Source: Nemertoderma westbladi (Eukaryota; Xenacoelomorpha; Nemertodermatida; Nemertodermatidae). From it: a stretch of 64,000 nucleotides of DNA. The position numbers and the translations under genes are program-made. Where the stretch lies: positions 1 through 64,000 of the forward strand of contig JAUCBJ010004912.1 of assembly GCA_032718475.1 (NCBI GenBank). The letters are read 5' to 3'. A model generated the notes under the pieces. That model ran no database searches, was not told where the DNA came from, and saw only the letters and a list, made by a program, of their open reading frames with translations. Below are positions 50,901 to 52,258 of the stretch, piece by piece (the stretch's first letter is position 1; each line of letters begins with the position of its first letter).

Positions 50901-52258
50901 GCTTTACCACCAATTAAAGGCATCCCTCAAAACACGCCTCTCGACATCTCGTTGGATGGATGAGCTGCCACTAGTCGACGGCATCAGAACGGCGTGGTGG
51001 GAGGACCCTGGTACCACGCCCGCTGAACTCGTCTATGGCGTGCCATTGCACGCTCCTGGGGAGTTCATTCCCTCACTGCCTCGCTTGTCAACCCCCTCAT
51101 CGAATCTCCAGGACCAGGACGATATGCGCAACTTGAAACCACCTGCCACCGAGTTCCATGGCACACCCATCGACCGCGTCCTACCAAACCTACAAGGCAC
51201 CGAGTTTGTTTACGTGCGGCGCGACGGCCACAGAACTCTGTTACAATAACCCTATTCCGGGGCGTTCCCCGTACTTAAACCCAGACCCAAAAGTTTTGAA
51301 ATACAGGTCGGGCGACGATGAAACACGGTCTCGGTCGACCGCCTTAAAATCGCCCACAGCGTCGCGTAAACCAATACGCAATACCGCACAAACCACAGCC
51401 CGCCCCACAACCGGCAGTCATTCAACAAACCCCAGCCACATCTCGCTCAGGACGAAACCTCCATCAGCCGAACCGATTCGCCCCATAAACTCGGGATGTC
51501 CGTGTGCTGGGGGGGGGGGGCATGTAGCGTTCCCTCGACCAGGGATTTGCACCCTCACCAGGAGGACCTAAGTTGGACATGGGACTCATGTTATTATACT
51601 TACTGCCCTACAGTACTGCAACTGATCAGCTGACGTACGGCATAACGGTGCTGCATGATATGAATATATAATTGGTTATAATAATATAAGCTTTATATCA
51701 CATTTCTGCATTTTTGATGGGATTGTCATCCCTTCAGTAGTAAACCACAATTACGAATAAGAATGGTGCAAGAGTGTCACCCTGGAGGACTCCCCCATTA
51801 TATGTGTGTAAAGTGGCACTTAATAGGGACATTTTAATATGAATGATCGTAGTGAGTGGGTGCAAAATAAAATAAGGAGGATCGCAACACTGTAAAGTAC
51901 TTTGCAATTAGCATTGACGTAACTTCTATGAATATAGTAATCTTACAAAACTACTGCTATAGAAAAACAGCACACGAATACGTGTTTTACTGCACAAGAA
52001 ATACATGAAATATGTGTTTTTTTCTCTTGCTGTAGGTCTTCTTTAATCTGTTATATTTTCTTAGAAATTTGTACAAATGTAAAGTTTAACAGTTTTAGCT
52101 AAATTATTTCCCGTCCTAATTTAGCCTATTAATAACTTATTTTAGTACCGAAAGGTTGCTACGACAGGGGAACAAAGTGTGCGCGCTATGCCAAGAAGCG
52201 GGGCTGCACAAGTGGATACATGAAAAGCCACTGCAAGAAAACTTGCAAATTATGTTGA
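2825..52258 (+). CDS. Secreted LamG(2)-EGF(3)-ShK(3) modular protein, nine coding exons
   Basis: Coding exons: 2825-2915, 23022-23684, 23861-24523, 30335-30448, 31216-31358, 32255-32369, 46047-46160, 46294-46458, 52146-52258. They sum to 2181 nt and join in one frame to give 726 aa. Order: signal peptide (about residues 1-30), LamG-like jellyroll 1 (31-251), LamG-like jellyroll 2 (252-472), EGF1 (473-510), EGF2 (511-551), EGF3 (552-596), ShK1 (597-634), ShK2 (635-689), ShK3 (690-726). Every donor is GT and every acceptor AG. All introns are phase 1 except intron 5, which is phase 0. No transmembrane segment follows the signal peptide, so a secreted or matrix protein is expected. LamG/ConA-like folds commonly bind glycans or proteins, and ShK domains are six-cysteine modules found in toxins and in many non-toxic secreted enzymes and matrix proteins. 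The ligand is unknown. Additional or alternative exons cannot be excluded, especially in the long introns. Confidence 0.8.
3368..4143 (-). repeat. 388-bp tandem duplication of the LINE-A 3' end
   Basis: The block at 3368-3755 is repeated at 3756-4143, starting each time at TAAAAACAGCGG, with only a few differences (for example AATAGTAGG versus AATACTAGG). The downstream copy carries a second version of the C-terminal coding end, giving a 150-codon ORF at 3432-3884. Confidence 0.8.
3820..5202 (-). CDS. LINE-A reverse transcriptase (460 codons, 5'-truncated)
   Basis: Open from 5202 to the stop at 3820, with no internal stop. RT motifs are in order: KKGNLTLYGSFRGISL (N-terminal fingers), NQNGFRKGRGT, FVDFFKAFDSV (first catalytic Asp), WGVLQGDTLAPFLF and LDFADDLGVL (the ADD box; FADD instead of YADD). 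These are followed by the thumb-type YLGSWI. The C-terminal LRFAGHCFRR segment is the conserved tail found in many LINE polyproteins of the endonuclease-reverse transcriptase type. The frame upstream of the ATG stays open to about 5247, giving a few more LINE-like residues. The intact frame suggests fairly recent insertion, but without the endonuclease it is non-autonomous. Confidence 0.8.
   Translation of the reverse strand: MKTNKLVPVPKKGNLTLYGSFRGISLISIAAKLYNRILLNRIRDPIERLLRGNQNGFRKGRGTMEPILALRRIIEKLSKKKDRHLAVIFVDFFKAFDSVSRSRMFSILSLYGIPDEIIAAIRSVYDGSTTFVSTVDGDTEPFEVLWGVLQGDTLAPFLFIIVVDYVLRMSLDHHNDDGVMITPPTGSRSRGNPAKYLTDLDFADDLGVLSESLEGAQRLLSSLEHAASSVGLFINSRKTKILTVNFESPQQVSDRMSISSKDGMLEHVDDFCYLGSWIRKSGEDLRIRKGKAWAALNRLSRIWKSPRINRKLKVRLFRAAVVPVLLYGSPCWALTAEDTKSLDGTFTRMLRRVHCVKYNAHISNQTLYNIGGVSLVPPSLTLEQNRLRFAGHCFRREDQQVHNLVLWQPHGVNKHGGQPMTFLRRILKDTGLKDADDLANVMGDRELWRCNFVDKPAQHS
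6425..6605. repeat. Divergent tandem repeat, CGCAAAAACTAATTTTT-type units
   Basis: Roughly six units of 25-30 bp alternate a CGC/GCAAAAA word with a run of T. The units differ from one another, so this looks like an old microsatellite-like expansion rather than a fresh array. Confidence 0.5.
6848..6852. other. Target-site duplication CTCTA, left
   Basis: Matches 22336-22340 exactly. Five-base duplications are typical for LTR-retrotransposon integrases. Confidence 0.75.
6853..7462 (-). repeat. 3' LTR (left copy)
   Basis: Aligned by eye to 21773-22335 over its full length, with roughly 5% substitutions and one insertion of about 45 bp near 7325-7370, in a CT-rich stretch. It contains a copy-specific minus-strand open frame that is only an LTR shadow. 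Confidence 0.8.
7463..7476 (-). other. Polypurine tract of the LTR element
   Basis: On the minus strand the bases immediately 5' of the left LTR read GCATGGGGGAAGC. A purine-rich run in this position primes plus-strand synthesis, and it sets the orientation of the element. Confidence 0.55.
8870..9545. repeat. GTACGTTAGTAC-type repeat cluster with a palindrome
   Basis: Diverged units of about 60-90 bp share TTAGTACAGGTGTACTCATC and ACGTACGTA words. GGTCCC(A/C)TTGAC(A/C)CGGC occurs at about 8868, 9013 and 9115 and inverted at 9096-9110, which suggests the terminal motif of a small inserted element repeated inside the LTR element. Confidence 0.6.
9011..9111. repeat. Near-perfect inverted repeat, 50-bp arms, 1-bp loop
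   Basis: 9011-9060 pairs with 9062-9111 with one mismatch around a single spacer base at 9061. Arms start ATTGGTCCCATTGACCCGG. Such a structure can form a cruciform or a very stable RNA hairpin. Confidence 0.85.
9561..12377 (-). pseudogene. Degenerate gag/protease-like coding relics of the LTR element
   Basis: Minus-strand frames with protein-like composition follow one another in different frames: 12153-12377 (starts MSERTPQSSEKGESPP, hydrophilic), 11626-11898, 11427-11642 (Glu/Arg-rich ERELARECKERAEKVA, coiled-coil-like), 11089-11301, 10662-10940 and 10155-10499. The 10662-10940 segment ends KVSLIVGMDCLAAHERL, which resembles the C-terminal half of a retropepsin-like fold (I-G-D motif), but I see no DTG/DSG. 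Arg/Glu/Lys-rich frames fit a Gag protein broken by frameshifts. A C17 tract at about 11017-11033 interrupts the coding reading. The assignment is inference from position, strand and composition. Confidence 0.4.
12405..12422 (-). repeat. LINE-B 3' microsatellite tail
   Basis: ATCATCATCATCATCATT on the + strand, that is (ATG)n/(GAT)n downstream of the EN-RT stop on the element strand. It marks the likely 3' end of LINE-B and lies just before the gag-like start codon at 12377. Confidence 0.5.
12423..12638 (-). other. LINE-B 3' untranslated region
   Basis: AT-rich, with ATATGGATTGATATTATxTAT-type short repeats between 12525 and 12605. No coding sequence. Confidence 0.45.
12639..15788 (-). CDS. 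LINE-B endonuclease-reverse transcriptase
   Basis: The frame is open from 15788 to the stop at 12639 (about 1049 codons); the first ATG is at 15539, but that would delete the start of the endonuclease. The APE-type endonuclease begins about residue 36 with NLRIATFNCHGF, then QETWL, GGVALFYRR, SDTNGDLG, SYIDHILT and CSDHRPV, so the Asn, Glu, Asp, Asn, Asp and His catalytic positions are present. RT motifs follow: SFRPIASISILSKVFE, CKLDIKSAFDSV, LKQGSLISPVLF, FCYADDLFL (intact YADD), SVEGSKTEW and LSFLGV. No RNase H or CCHC finger is obvious. With no early ATG, the frame is probably entered from the overlapping Ulp1 ORF (77-nt overlap, +1 relative frame) or by reinitiation. It nicks target DNA and reverse-transcribes its own RNA. 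Clade not assigned. Confidence 0.8.
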   Translation of the reverse strand, partial: THRGGTEETESGNGPLAPTNPIGGFNNEKGTRGDAPKNLRIATFNCHGFSSSWDFINHLLEKTDVLAIQETWLDELQSRLHLSMLNKDFEYLHVVGGRMGNPHRKRGAGGVALFYRRNVFTNISTVESGDDIIGIKANTVSSLGKLLLISSYAPDASKPTDEYEHHLNRLESLLLNNSDAIPFILSDTNGDLGSTQGPRYNRYNASTRGKRLSRFLHEQHLFAADTYSCFSGPLSTYAGPTSSSYIDHILTTKTGRSLITNGEVLDDNPDQDGIINCSDHRPVIANISIMDKGNVNTRIKPTQGRKKTKQTRFNWDRATPQQLSDYNQSVSTKLEEFWATQHASATWKEANLEPAAVQLEQIFLTASLEHIPIKKNRRQGHQHRIKSANLAQRSRQTKQLHSLWKRAAPDCVLSTKLEESYKESKRGVRRLKNWLLRNKETQEVEKITQLEKKDPRNFWRNINPRAMISPNKDVEEKLIKQYEEAAQADANENLTREVEHNISVACQHSNIPSVSKATVRRAILAISPGKAPDFGSLVIEHILLVSLDIATDTIAKLLNACLRLGKVPSCFGRTVVTNIFKGKQRDPLKTNSFRPIASISILSKVFEAVILSEYLMALPKPRSQFAYRKRLGTDIALAVIMEQLEMQRENGRNSILCKLDIKSAFDSVEFHVLHDKLLEVLNPHICAVLLDYYRKTMIHLKFGELVESIGIKLTRGLKQGSLISPVLFTFYIGFLPDKLKESGFGPGKLASYSHLFCYADDLFLTGESVKDLEDMIVIISRELARVGLSVEGSKTEWTYILGSGRNGQGIPCFLKINGVLIQPTKSLSFLGVSLNIQRTAVLKELKRYLTIISETFHQKGWTARRINPSTLFALWNTAVVPSLLYKMRFLVGRLIDKELRELDTSYRKVLRGLMHVSCYVPNAVLHKITNTTPISAVIAYDNMCCLQRACNGPNATECNFLVCRYLSHSTIKSHGGLSSCQQTCSSLYPLPSVRSLCTARYDRRQLRTWVESGSLTIPELGGVNFIQNCFRCNVPFSTKRRRIQQYFDR
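15712..18060 (-). CDS. LINE-B ORF with Ulp1/C48-like cysteine peptidase, coiled coil and RRM-like end
   Basis: The frame is open from 18096 to a TAA at 15712. The codon at 18060 is GTG; the first ATG is at 18003. Numbering from 18060, residues about 75-225 match the Ulp1/SENP fold: GIIDCFFGLLE (substrate-channel helix), SHYTLHI with the catalytic His144 (codon 17629-17631), then SQSNGHDCGPFICIYA with oxyanion Gln205 and catalytic Cys211. The acid expected after the next strand (YVDSL-like in Ulp1) is replaced by YSFCP. Residues about 440-500 (LEQLRSDLISSVAALQARIC and onward) form a coiled coil. A basic, polar linker follows. The last about 100 residues (VIYITGLHQWENEADVTNYL ... HDFWPSNIR) resemble the RRM-like domain, with FWP motif, of CR1/Jockey-type ORF1 proteins. 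It therefore acts as an ORF1-like RNA-binding protein carrying a deubiquitinase/deSUMOylase-like module. A host Ulp1 gene is unlikely given the context. Confidence 0.7.
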   Translation of the reverse strand: MNENVSHEEGRPTRPGLSIMEEDSDSVLEGIFHADIEPGFNELDVVKAITKPRRHSPKPLFNPVQGGLDMESLQGSSLVTTGIIDCFFGLLERHFPHIRSVDSSLCLKLSQDKFDVSAAVRYITSSCDLETEELIFFPECTNSHYTLHIAEVTTRKLYSFCPIKRDYSGINQSILCNLLNLIHRVKGVAGPEWQVEMRHREIPSQSNGHDCGPFICIYAIYLATGAKDVFQKLNGGIRKWLEGVIKDVKIDSDLICTPTSHQLVPPSSFMAAASNPTPITHGHQTNTTWPILGNASHRSTDNPNNLSCGDPGTPTLSGNIQPSCQDSSDSTSNIMSSLLLGSKKATLKRLNTFSSEHRLNIRTKLFTEVVQLMAPTQQVTLELRQRGSPSEVSLDIYELLLAIQVGNLTDAARKSLKKKVQSETSPSAISLEQLRSDLISSVAALQARICSLENNVDIMEEENKRIKEDLNEERGARLILEAKIMSVMKPHTDKIMQPQVSVNNNRNISIQGQIMNKKIKLIQDKSKENNSLVDITGKRRSHKKIYEGENKSPPWSDVEELIVIDTISSDCSSPDWQPSNNRPRPQAKRHGRTDSKTKDVINKTQTSNKYELLSREANPYCNNITRETRKEPLRSQEDISTSLHRQRKDYVNSKPCNLNHNGKREIRRTSIKQVRNPAVIYITGLHQWENEADVTNYLERRGVMVQRTTTSLSGLNPQSKRIRATIDIKDKLKTLKHDFWPSNIRCCDRGNLPNLQMNSSWGYRGDRVREWSPGTYQSNRRV
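18083..21496 (-). CDS. LINE-B first ORF: mucin-like S/T/P/G tandem-repeat protein (1137 codons)
   Basis: ATG at 21496 to TAA at 18083, uninterrupted. Residues 1-85 are basic (RTPTKITSRLPRPNQFG). Residues about 85-626 are a tandem repeat of a 5-15 residue unit, alternating SLPGGSTT and IPPNGAT (45 nt per full unit). A second region repeats LGPGNHTANDP / VGPGNQTADDL. The rest is polar, with HTRSQGALPK and a short KKITDFFQKS near residues 1101-1110. There is no signal peptide, no zinc finger and no predicted membrane segment. The stop overlaps the next frame by 14 nt. Such repeats make a disordered, heavily Ser/Thr chain whose length can change by slippage. It may be an ORF1-type condensing protein, but no family was recognised. 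Confidence 0.65.
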   Translation of the reverse strand: MPSIQRTPTKITSRLPRPNQFGVRAVRPTTRSSRIAHEQDEPNIIDMGLGGLPDNSKTFTCNKAKAMPMSALGESTMIPPTTSTSLPGGLTTSLPGGSTTSLTSVLTMSLPSGLTTTSIPPNGATSLPGGSSSTTTSILPNGATSLPGAGGPTMTSILPNGATSLPGGSTSRLPGVSTTFQPNGATSLPGGSTTSLPGGSTTSLPGGSTTSLPGVSTTIPPNGTTSLPGGSTTSLPGGSTTSLPGGSTTSLPGSSTTILPNGATSLPGGLTTTLPNGATSLPGGSTTSIPGGSTTSLHDGLTTILPNGATSLPGGSSTSSPGVSTTIPPNGATSLPGGSTTSLSGGSTTSLPGGSMTSISGGSTTSVPGGSKTSLPSGSTTSLPGGSTTRLPGGSTTIPPNGTTSLPSGSTTIPSNGATSLPGGSTTIPPNGVMSLPGGSTTIPPNGATSLPRGSTTIPPNGTMRSPSGSITIPPNGATSLPGGSTTIPPNGVMSLPGGLTTIPPNGATSLPRGSTTIPPNGTTRLPSGSITIPPNGVMSLPGGSMTIPPNGVTSSPGGSTTIPPNGATSLPGGSTTSLPDGSTMSLPGSSTTTLSHGATSLPCGSTTNLPGSLTTSLPGGLTTYTLLDQVGPGNQTADDLVQRCLPENWNDNFNMIVSGSDPSTGKMTTPMSPPISTTTNSVNNVITVEDPADGGSWCNRTTTTPIHMKPPHSGGVYNTAHPSWLGPGNHTANDPAWVRQESTNNGSKFVAGTSPIPVTNTNFLVRIPNNISIFTSYSNCVTTTISAAKQPLVSTAVRRAKRGPGYWQQLGKKCQATRPHTRSQGALPKSIPYNPRQVNDSPDAIEPNRAIEPIADQNDVNADQGAAATSDPPSPVSITVSDSFSLTQPGQLIPDCPPVMDISESGLERLSGQGKVDILKEAFISEVVNNDAYLGGNEPDAASCNCDSQGDANTCSEVANLQGPEENYGDHMCSNSIQGAVTGQETLIHRVDDLQDDLTWKPRYITINAYPRPKNNHTTDQQYATAPSTNPIGQGIASEPKVTCPDNAGSIADPISPLFTNTIPEGVAGPPGNATTHNHAVSSPGVECIAICNRSSSRKVKKITDFFQKSQPTAIKASAHILNPNSPEFQPLSDTL
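19617..21190. repeat. 45-bp coding minisatellite inside LINE-B ORF
   Basis: About 1.57 kb of degenerate 15-bp and 45-bp units built from (+ strand) CCGGGTAAACTCGTCGTCGA and CCCCATTCGGCGGAATCGTC. Units are multiples of 15 bp, so the protein frame is preserved. The + strand is also open over this block (19398-20957), which is only a shadow of the repeat. Confidence 0.85.
21773..22335 (-). repeat. 5' LTR (right copy)
   Basis: Partner of 6853-7462, starting TGTGACGGGATC and ending GATAACA on the + strand. The minus-strand internal region begins at 21772. No obvious tRNA-complementary primer site was recognised there. Confidence 0.8.
22336..22340. other. Target-site duplication CTCTA, right
   Basis: Identical to 6848-6852. 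It directly follows the TAACA end of the right LTR. Confidence 0.75.
22341..22574. other. Intron 1 sequence right of the LTR insertion
   Basis: Ordinary AT-rich intron sequence. A minus-strand open frame here has no recognisable features. Confidence 0.3.
22575..22934. mobile_element. Foldback (MITE-like) element, about 360 bp
   Basis: The left arm (GGGGTCACTACAAAACAAAG ... GTTTATTTTTTGGTTCCCCC ... AACCTGCTCCTTTA) is repeated in inverse order on the right (GGAGCAGGTT ... GGGGGAACCAAGAAAATAAAC ... TTTGTTTTGTACTCACCC). The inner part holds GCACCTAACGCTCTTTG and its inverse. No coding capacity. The word ACTGTAACCTGCTCCTTT recurs near 53250 and 60600, so these elements share a family. Confidence 0.65.
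23022..23684 (+). CDS. Exon 2: LamG-like (ConA-like lectin) domain 1
   Basis: Acceptor TTTTTTTTAACAG ends at 23021 and donor GTTAGT starts at 23685. The 663-nt, phase 1-1 exon encodes 221 residues: CTCNSHWPL at the start, then GGKD, GSLTYRRGPGG, ADFHAGYVHIP, ESET-type beta strands and GPIFEYG. It ends with YYDCYLS, so a cysteine near each end may pair. This HWPL-GGKD-NG-ADF-GPIFEYG pattern is typical of the short LamG/Laminin_G_3-type jellyroll in invertebrate secreted proteins. The domain is complete within the exon. Confidence 0.8.
23861..24523 (+). CDS. Exon 3: LamG-like (ConA-like lectin) domain 2
   Basis: Acceptor TTTTTGTTTTTAG ends at 23860 and donor GTTAGT starts at 24524. The length is again exactly 663 nt, phase 1-1, and the residue pattern parallels exon 2 position by position: QWPL, GGKD, GSLTYVSGPGG, ADFHNGYVKV, GPIFEYG and YYNCYFT. 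The two exons are only 176 bp apart. This is a tandem exon duplication that has since diverged to roughly half identity at the protein level (by eye). Confidence 0.8.
24640..24960. repeat. Minisatellite, about five units of 58-67 bp, intron 3
   Basis: Each unit contains GCGAGATCTGGGA, then TTGCTGGGTCC(A/G)CC and GCACTGTGTGTG, then TATGGCTGACC. Units differ by (CAC)/(GTGT) length changes. The block begins about 115 bp downstream of exon 3. Confidence 0.8.
24961..25139. other. Intron 3 sequence
   Basis: Nothing recognisable. No coding sequence supported. Confidence 0.3.
25140..25380. mobile_element. Fragment of the GTCCTGGAATA foldback family
   Basis: Words such as TTGTTGCCCAGCTACATATGGAA, TTAATAAACAAAATGTTCC and TTTGGAATCCTTGCATGG(G)TAGC match the core and arm of the foldback elements at 26925-27815 and 55266-56206, but the ends are missing. 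Confidence 0.5.
25700..26540. mobile_element. MITE-like element with doubled GTTACGGACTCAC ends
   Basis: The left end carries ATACGGACTCAC (25704) and GTTACGGACTCAC (25728) about 25 bp apart. The right end carries the inverse, GTGAGTCCGTAAC, twice at about 26505 and 26527. A related single motif occurs at 25509 and at 26686. The interior is AT-rich without a transposase. The paired ends look like subterminal transposase-binding repeats. Confidence 0.5.
26925..27815. mobile_element. Foldback element copy 1 of the GTCCTGGAATA family
   Basis: Two inverted arms of about 400 bp (each with TTTAGCTACAAGCGTTTGAA, GATTTATAGGTAGAGTTAGG, TATCGCAATCTGAATTTCGT) surround a core with TTTTGTTTATTCCATACG. 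A C14 tract sits near the left end, a T-rich/GGTGGG tract near the right. The right terminus GACACTATATTCCAGGACAT is intact. The left terminus is missing or diverged. Confidence 0.8.
27816..28800 (-). pseudogene. LINE-C: decayed non-LTR retrotransposon RT fragment
   Basis: Minus-strand RT homology is split across frames: 28474-28764 (ISPIYKNKGSTKLPENYRGISLISCIAKLF, fingers), 28184-28558 (GYRTTDHIFAL, then INFAKAFDSINREALW), a broken stretch reading GVIQGECLSQ, and 27794-27988 (YTYLGIKMSCMGSF, thumb). The first catalytic Asp (FxDFxKAFD) is now Asn, no xADD box survives, and at least one frameshift and several stops are present. It is a different subfamily from LINE-A and LINE-B and is clearly dead. 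Confidence 0.75.
28801..30334. other. Intron 3 sequence, no gene seen
   Basis: AT-rich. 29676-29765 contains several GGTTAGGG-type words (CTAGGGTTAGGC, GGGGTTAGGGTTAG), too few for a telomeric array. Otherwise nothing recognisable. Confidence 0.35.
30335..30448 (+). CDS. Exon 4: EGF-like domain 1
   Basis: Acceptor TATATATTTTCAG and donor GTAAGT bound 114 nt, phase 1-1, 38 codons. Cysteine spacing is C-x4-C-x5-C-x8-C-x-C-x10-C, the standard EGF pattern. There is no DxD/N-type calcium-binding N-terminus. One exon equals one domain, the classic shuffling module. Confidence 0.8.
30591..31106. mobile_element. 516-bp foldback MITE with TA target duplication, intron 4
   Basis: The ends are CTTTAAAGGATTAAAGGCGG and its inverse, and the terminal inverted repeats extend about 190 bp (GATCTGTGGGTGGTC, AATATTTCGGCCCAAACATG). 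Both ends are flanked by TA (30589-30590 and 31107-31108), as expected for Tc1/mariner-type mobilisation. No transposase, so non-autonomous. Confidence 0.75.
31216..31358 (+). CDS. Exon 5: EGF-like domain 2 and start of EGF 3
   Basis: Acceptor TTGTATTCTAG ends at 31215 and donor GTGAGT starts at 31359. EGF2 cysteine spacing is C-x4-C-x5-C-x8-C-x-C-x11-C. The exon then begins EGF3 (CSDPKV) and ends in phase 0, the only phase-0 junction in the gene. The frame is confirmed because the next exon continues the EGF3 cysteine pattern exactly. Confidence 0.75.
31359..32254 (+). other. Intron 5 (phase 0)
   Basis: Ordinary intron between GTGAGT at 31359 and the acceptor at 32254. No further exon or repeat recognised. 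Confidence 0.4.
32255..32369 (+). CDS. Exon 6: remainder of EGF-like domain 3 and linker
   Basis: Acceptor TTTTTTTGTTTAAG ends at 32254 and donor GTTAGC starts at 32370. Joined to exon 5, the cysteines are spaced C-x6-C-x5-C-x8-C-x-C-x10-C. A short KTPPRP linker follows. The start is phase 0 and the end phase 1. This donor opens the 13.7-kb intron filled by the 26-bp minisatellite. Confidence 0.75.
32520..32720. repeat. CCCTAATTAGGGATTAAT-type inverted repeat cluster
   Basis: Words CTAATTAG, CCCTAATT and AATTAGGG recur in both orientations, with GGTGTCAT near both edges (32565 and 32738). It may be a small decayed foldback element. Confidence 0.4.
32890..33245. repeat. 145-bp repeat, three copies, carrying CGCCCTCTAGCGG
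   Basis: Anchors at about 32909, 33055 and 33199 read CGCCCTCTA(G/T)CGG followed by (T/C)AGACTAGAGAACT. Spacing is 144-146 bp, and the intervening sequence shares GATGCCTACC(A/G)AGTTTCA and AAGC(A/G)GATT. The same family occurs in four copies at 56260-56700. Confidence 0.75.
33246..33814. other. Intron 6 sequence before the minisatellite
   Basis: No coding sequence or repeat recognised apart from a short ACTGTATAGACTGTATAGACTG repetition near 33473-33500. Confidence 0.3.
33815..45934. repeat. 12.1-kb minisatellite of a 26-bp unit, about 465 copies
   Basis: The unit is AAGTTCATAAAATCTA followed by a variable 10-base part ending AATT. Five main variants of the middle are seen: TACAGG, TAGAGG, TAGTGG, TGCAGG and the CTAAAA form; an added A (27 bp) and AGTTTATAA are also common. 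Variants are arranged in blocks: the CTAAAA form recurs about 233 bp apart (35812 and 36044; 36617 and 36851), showing higher-order repeats of about nine units. Every frame carries stops (TAA in each unit). The array fills most of intron 6, between the EGF and ShK exons, and edges are sharp. Confidence 0.95.
45935..46046 (+). other. Short unique stretch between the minisatellite and exon 7
   Basis: Only about 110 bp of non-repeat intron remain, ending in the AATATATTTATAG acceptor. The branch-point region therefore lies very near the array. Confidence 0.5.
46047..46160 (+). CDS. Exon 7: ShK domain 1
   Basis: Acceptor AATATATTTATAG ends at 46046 and donor GTTGGT starts at 46161. It is 114 nt, phase 1-1. 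Six cysteines are spaced C-x6-C-x8-C-x9-C-x3-C-x2-C, with the C-terminal CPGACGEC signature typical of the ShK fold. The exon starts only about 110 bp after the end of the giant minisatellite. Confidence 0.75.
46294..46458 (+). CDS. Exon 8: ShK domain 2
   Basis: Acceptor TTTTGTTGCAG ends at 46293 and donor GTGAGT starts at 46459. It is 165 nt, phase 1-1, 55 codons. This ShK domain has a long first loop (16 residues between Cys1 and Cys2, reading IDTMGDKITHPAVNSN) and ends CPVTCGLC. The size and long loop resemble extended ShKT domains of secreted proteins rather than the 35-residue peptide toxins. Confidence 0.75.
47465..47673 (+). repeat. Gypsy 5' LTR (209 bp)
   Basis: Direct repeat of 51523-51736, starting TG and ending CA. 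Contains TATAATTGATTATAATAATA (possible TATA region). Confidence 0.85.
47674..47690 (+). other. Gypsy primer-binding-site region
   Basis: CTGGTGACCCGGACGAG immediately follows the 5' LTR. TGGTGACCC is the usual start of this motif in metazoan gypsy elements. The matching tRNA was not determined. Confidence 0.65.
47699..48232 (+). CDS. Gypsy gag (177 codons)
   Basis: ATG at 47699, TAA at 48230-48232. FWPTRLEVWFHQVEAQF, then YQAIKDALIRTFGRSQ, GDRKPTGLLNHIRSL and LPYEVYQIL match the capsid-like part of short metazoan gypsy Gag proteins, in which this W-x6-F and LPxxVxxIL pattern is typical. The nucleocapsid part is cut short by the stop; a Cys/His stretch (LCYFHQKFG...NC, about 48310-48360) continues in another frame. 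Frame is intact over the capsid region. Confidence 0.75.
   Translation: MEATDIQALTVAIATIPKADTTASVNAAMVKLPRFWPTRLEVWFHQVEAQFTLHAITMDSAKFNYIIVVLDKETTGEIEAIILSPPATDSYQAIKDALIRTFGRSQVAKDAELLALASLGDRKPTGLLNHIRSLNANSDTIFCTLFLAQLPYEVYQILAGSGKMDLDELAADADIIM
48538..48850 (+). pseudogene. Gypsy aspartic protease remnant
   Basis: Frame reading IYLIDCGAQLSVI, where active retropepsins have D-T/S-G; the Thr/Ser is Cys here. ADITQPILGADFFHLNRLLV supplies the ILGxDF element of the fold. The substitution should weaken or abolish activity. Confidence 0.65.
48975..49500 (+). pseudogene. Gypsy reverse transcriptase remnant
   Basis: Recognisable FLKMEKLGIIWRSNSPLTSA, then PDGGW, a TGA, CGNFRQHNDATLPDMYPLP and FTKIDLAQSYHQV (first catalytic Asp), then a TAG. 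The YxDD box is missing: the strand that should carry it reads CLNYILIGSHSLDEH. Stops and frameshifts make it inactive. Confidence 0.7.
49640..50110 (+). pseudogene. Gypsy RT connection and RNase H remnant
   Basis: FLGIVNYFHRFLPG (RT thumb/connection) is followed, after a frame change, by IIADASDIAASGVLEQ, IAFFSKKFSLTECCYSAFDR, ELLVVYLAIKTF and FTDHKPLTGA, the RNase H core with D, E and D. One in-frame TGA follows VLEQ. Confidence 0.7.
50193..51260 (+). pseudogene. Gypsy integrase remnant
   Basis: 50193-50963 contains an HHCC-type N-terminal domain (HGLSHPATRPSIKAV ... CRECHPCQAF) and the start of the catalytic core, CLHVDIVGPLP and FAIIDSFTRWPEA. The second core Asp is lost (ITSNHGP where TDRGP is usual). 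A frameshift follows; the rest (NAYHPQANGMVERLYHQLK with the final Glu) reads at 50791-51249. Not functional. Confidence 0.75.
51508..51522 (+). other. Gypsy polypurine tract
   Basis: CTGGGGGGGGGGGCA directly precedes the 3' LTR. Confidence 0.7.
51523..51736 (+). repeat. Gypsy 3' LTR (214 bp)
   Basis: Nearly identical to the 5' LTR, with around ten substitutions and small indels by eye, so insertion is moderately recent. Confidence 0.85.
51803..52145 (+). other. End of intron 8
   Basis: Contains the right TGTGTGTAA repeat and a block similar to 3017-3090 in intron 1 (GTGTGTAAAGT(A/G)GCACTT, AGTGAGTGGGT), so introns 1 and 8 share an older repeat. No coding sequence. Confidence 0.4.
52146..52258 (+). 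CDS. Exon 9: ShK domain 3 and stop codon
   Basis: Acceptor AACTTATTTTAG ends at 52145 and TGA lies at 52256-52258. Cysteines are spaced C-x6-C-x7-C-x8-C-x3-C-x2-C and the stop immediately follows the last cysteine, as is usual for C-terminal ShK domains. It is rich in Lys/Arg. It has Lys-Ser-His and aromatic residues in the helix region, but I cannot state channel binding. An AATAAA at about 53206 is a distant poly(A)-signal candidate; no closer canonical one was seen. Confidence 0.75.

Larger units (their letters stand above)
47465..51736 (+). mobile_element. Ty3/gypsy LTR retrotransposon, full-length but dead
   Basis: LTRs at 47465-47673 and 51523-51736 both start TGTAGCGTTCCCTCGACCA and end CATCCCTTCA. 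GTAG flanks both sides (47461-47464, 51737-51740), a 4-bp target-site duplication. A primer-site-like CTGGTGACCCGGACGAG follows the 5' LTR and a G-run precedes the 3' LTR. Order gag, protease, RT, RNase H, integrase identifies Ty3/gypsy. Pol has stops and frameshifts. GC content is clearly higher than the surrounding intron. Confidence 0.9.
46549..51802 (-). pseudogene. LINE-A2: decayed LINE-A copy split by a gypsy element
   Basis: 46560-47464 and 51741-51795 match LINE-A (3400-4770) on the minus strand, with many indels: the thumb-like GSRIRKPGGDLRI, SRIWKS and LTLEQNR segments survive in one frame. The two parts abut in LINE-A coordinates (near 4720), so the intervening 4.3 kb is a later insertion. 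TGTGTGTAA flanks the whole unit at 46540-46548 and 51803-51811, a likely target-site duplication of the LINE. No function remains. Confidence 0.75.

Noticed and set aside
46549-51802. Two separate LINE fragments
   Set aside because: They abut in LINE-A coordinates and are separated only by the gypsy element and its 4-bp duplication, so they are one split copy.
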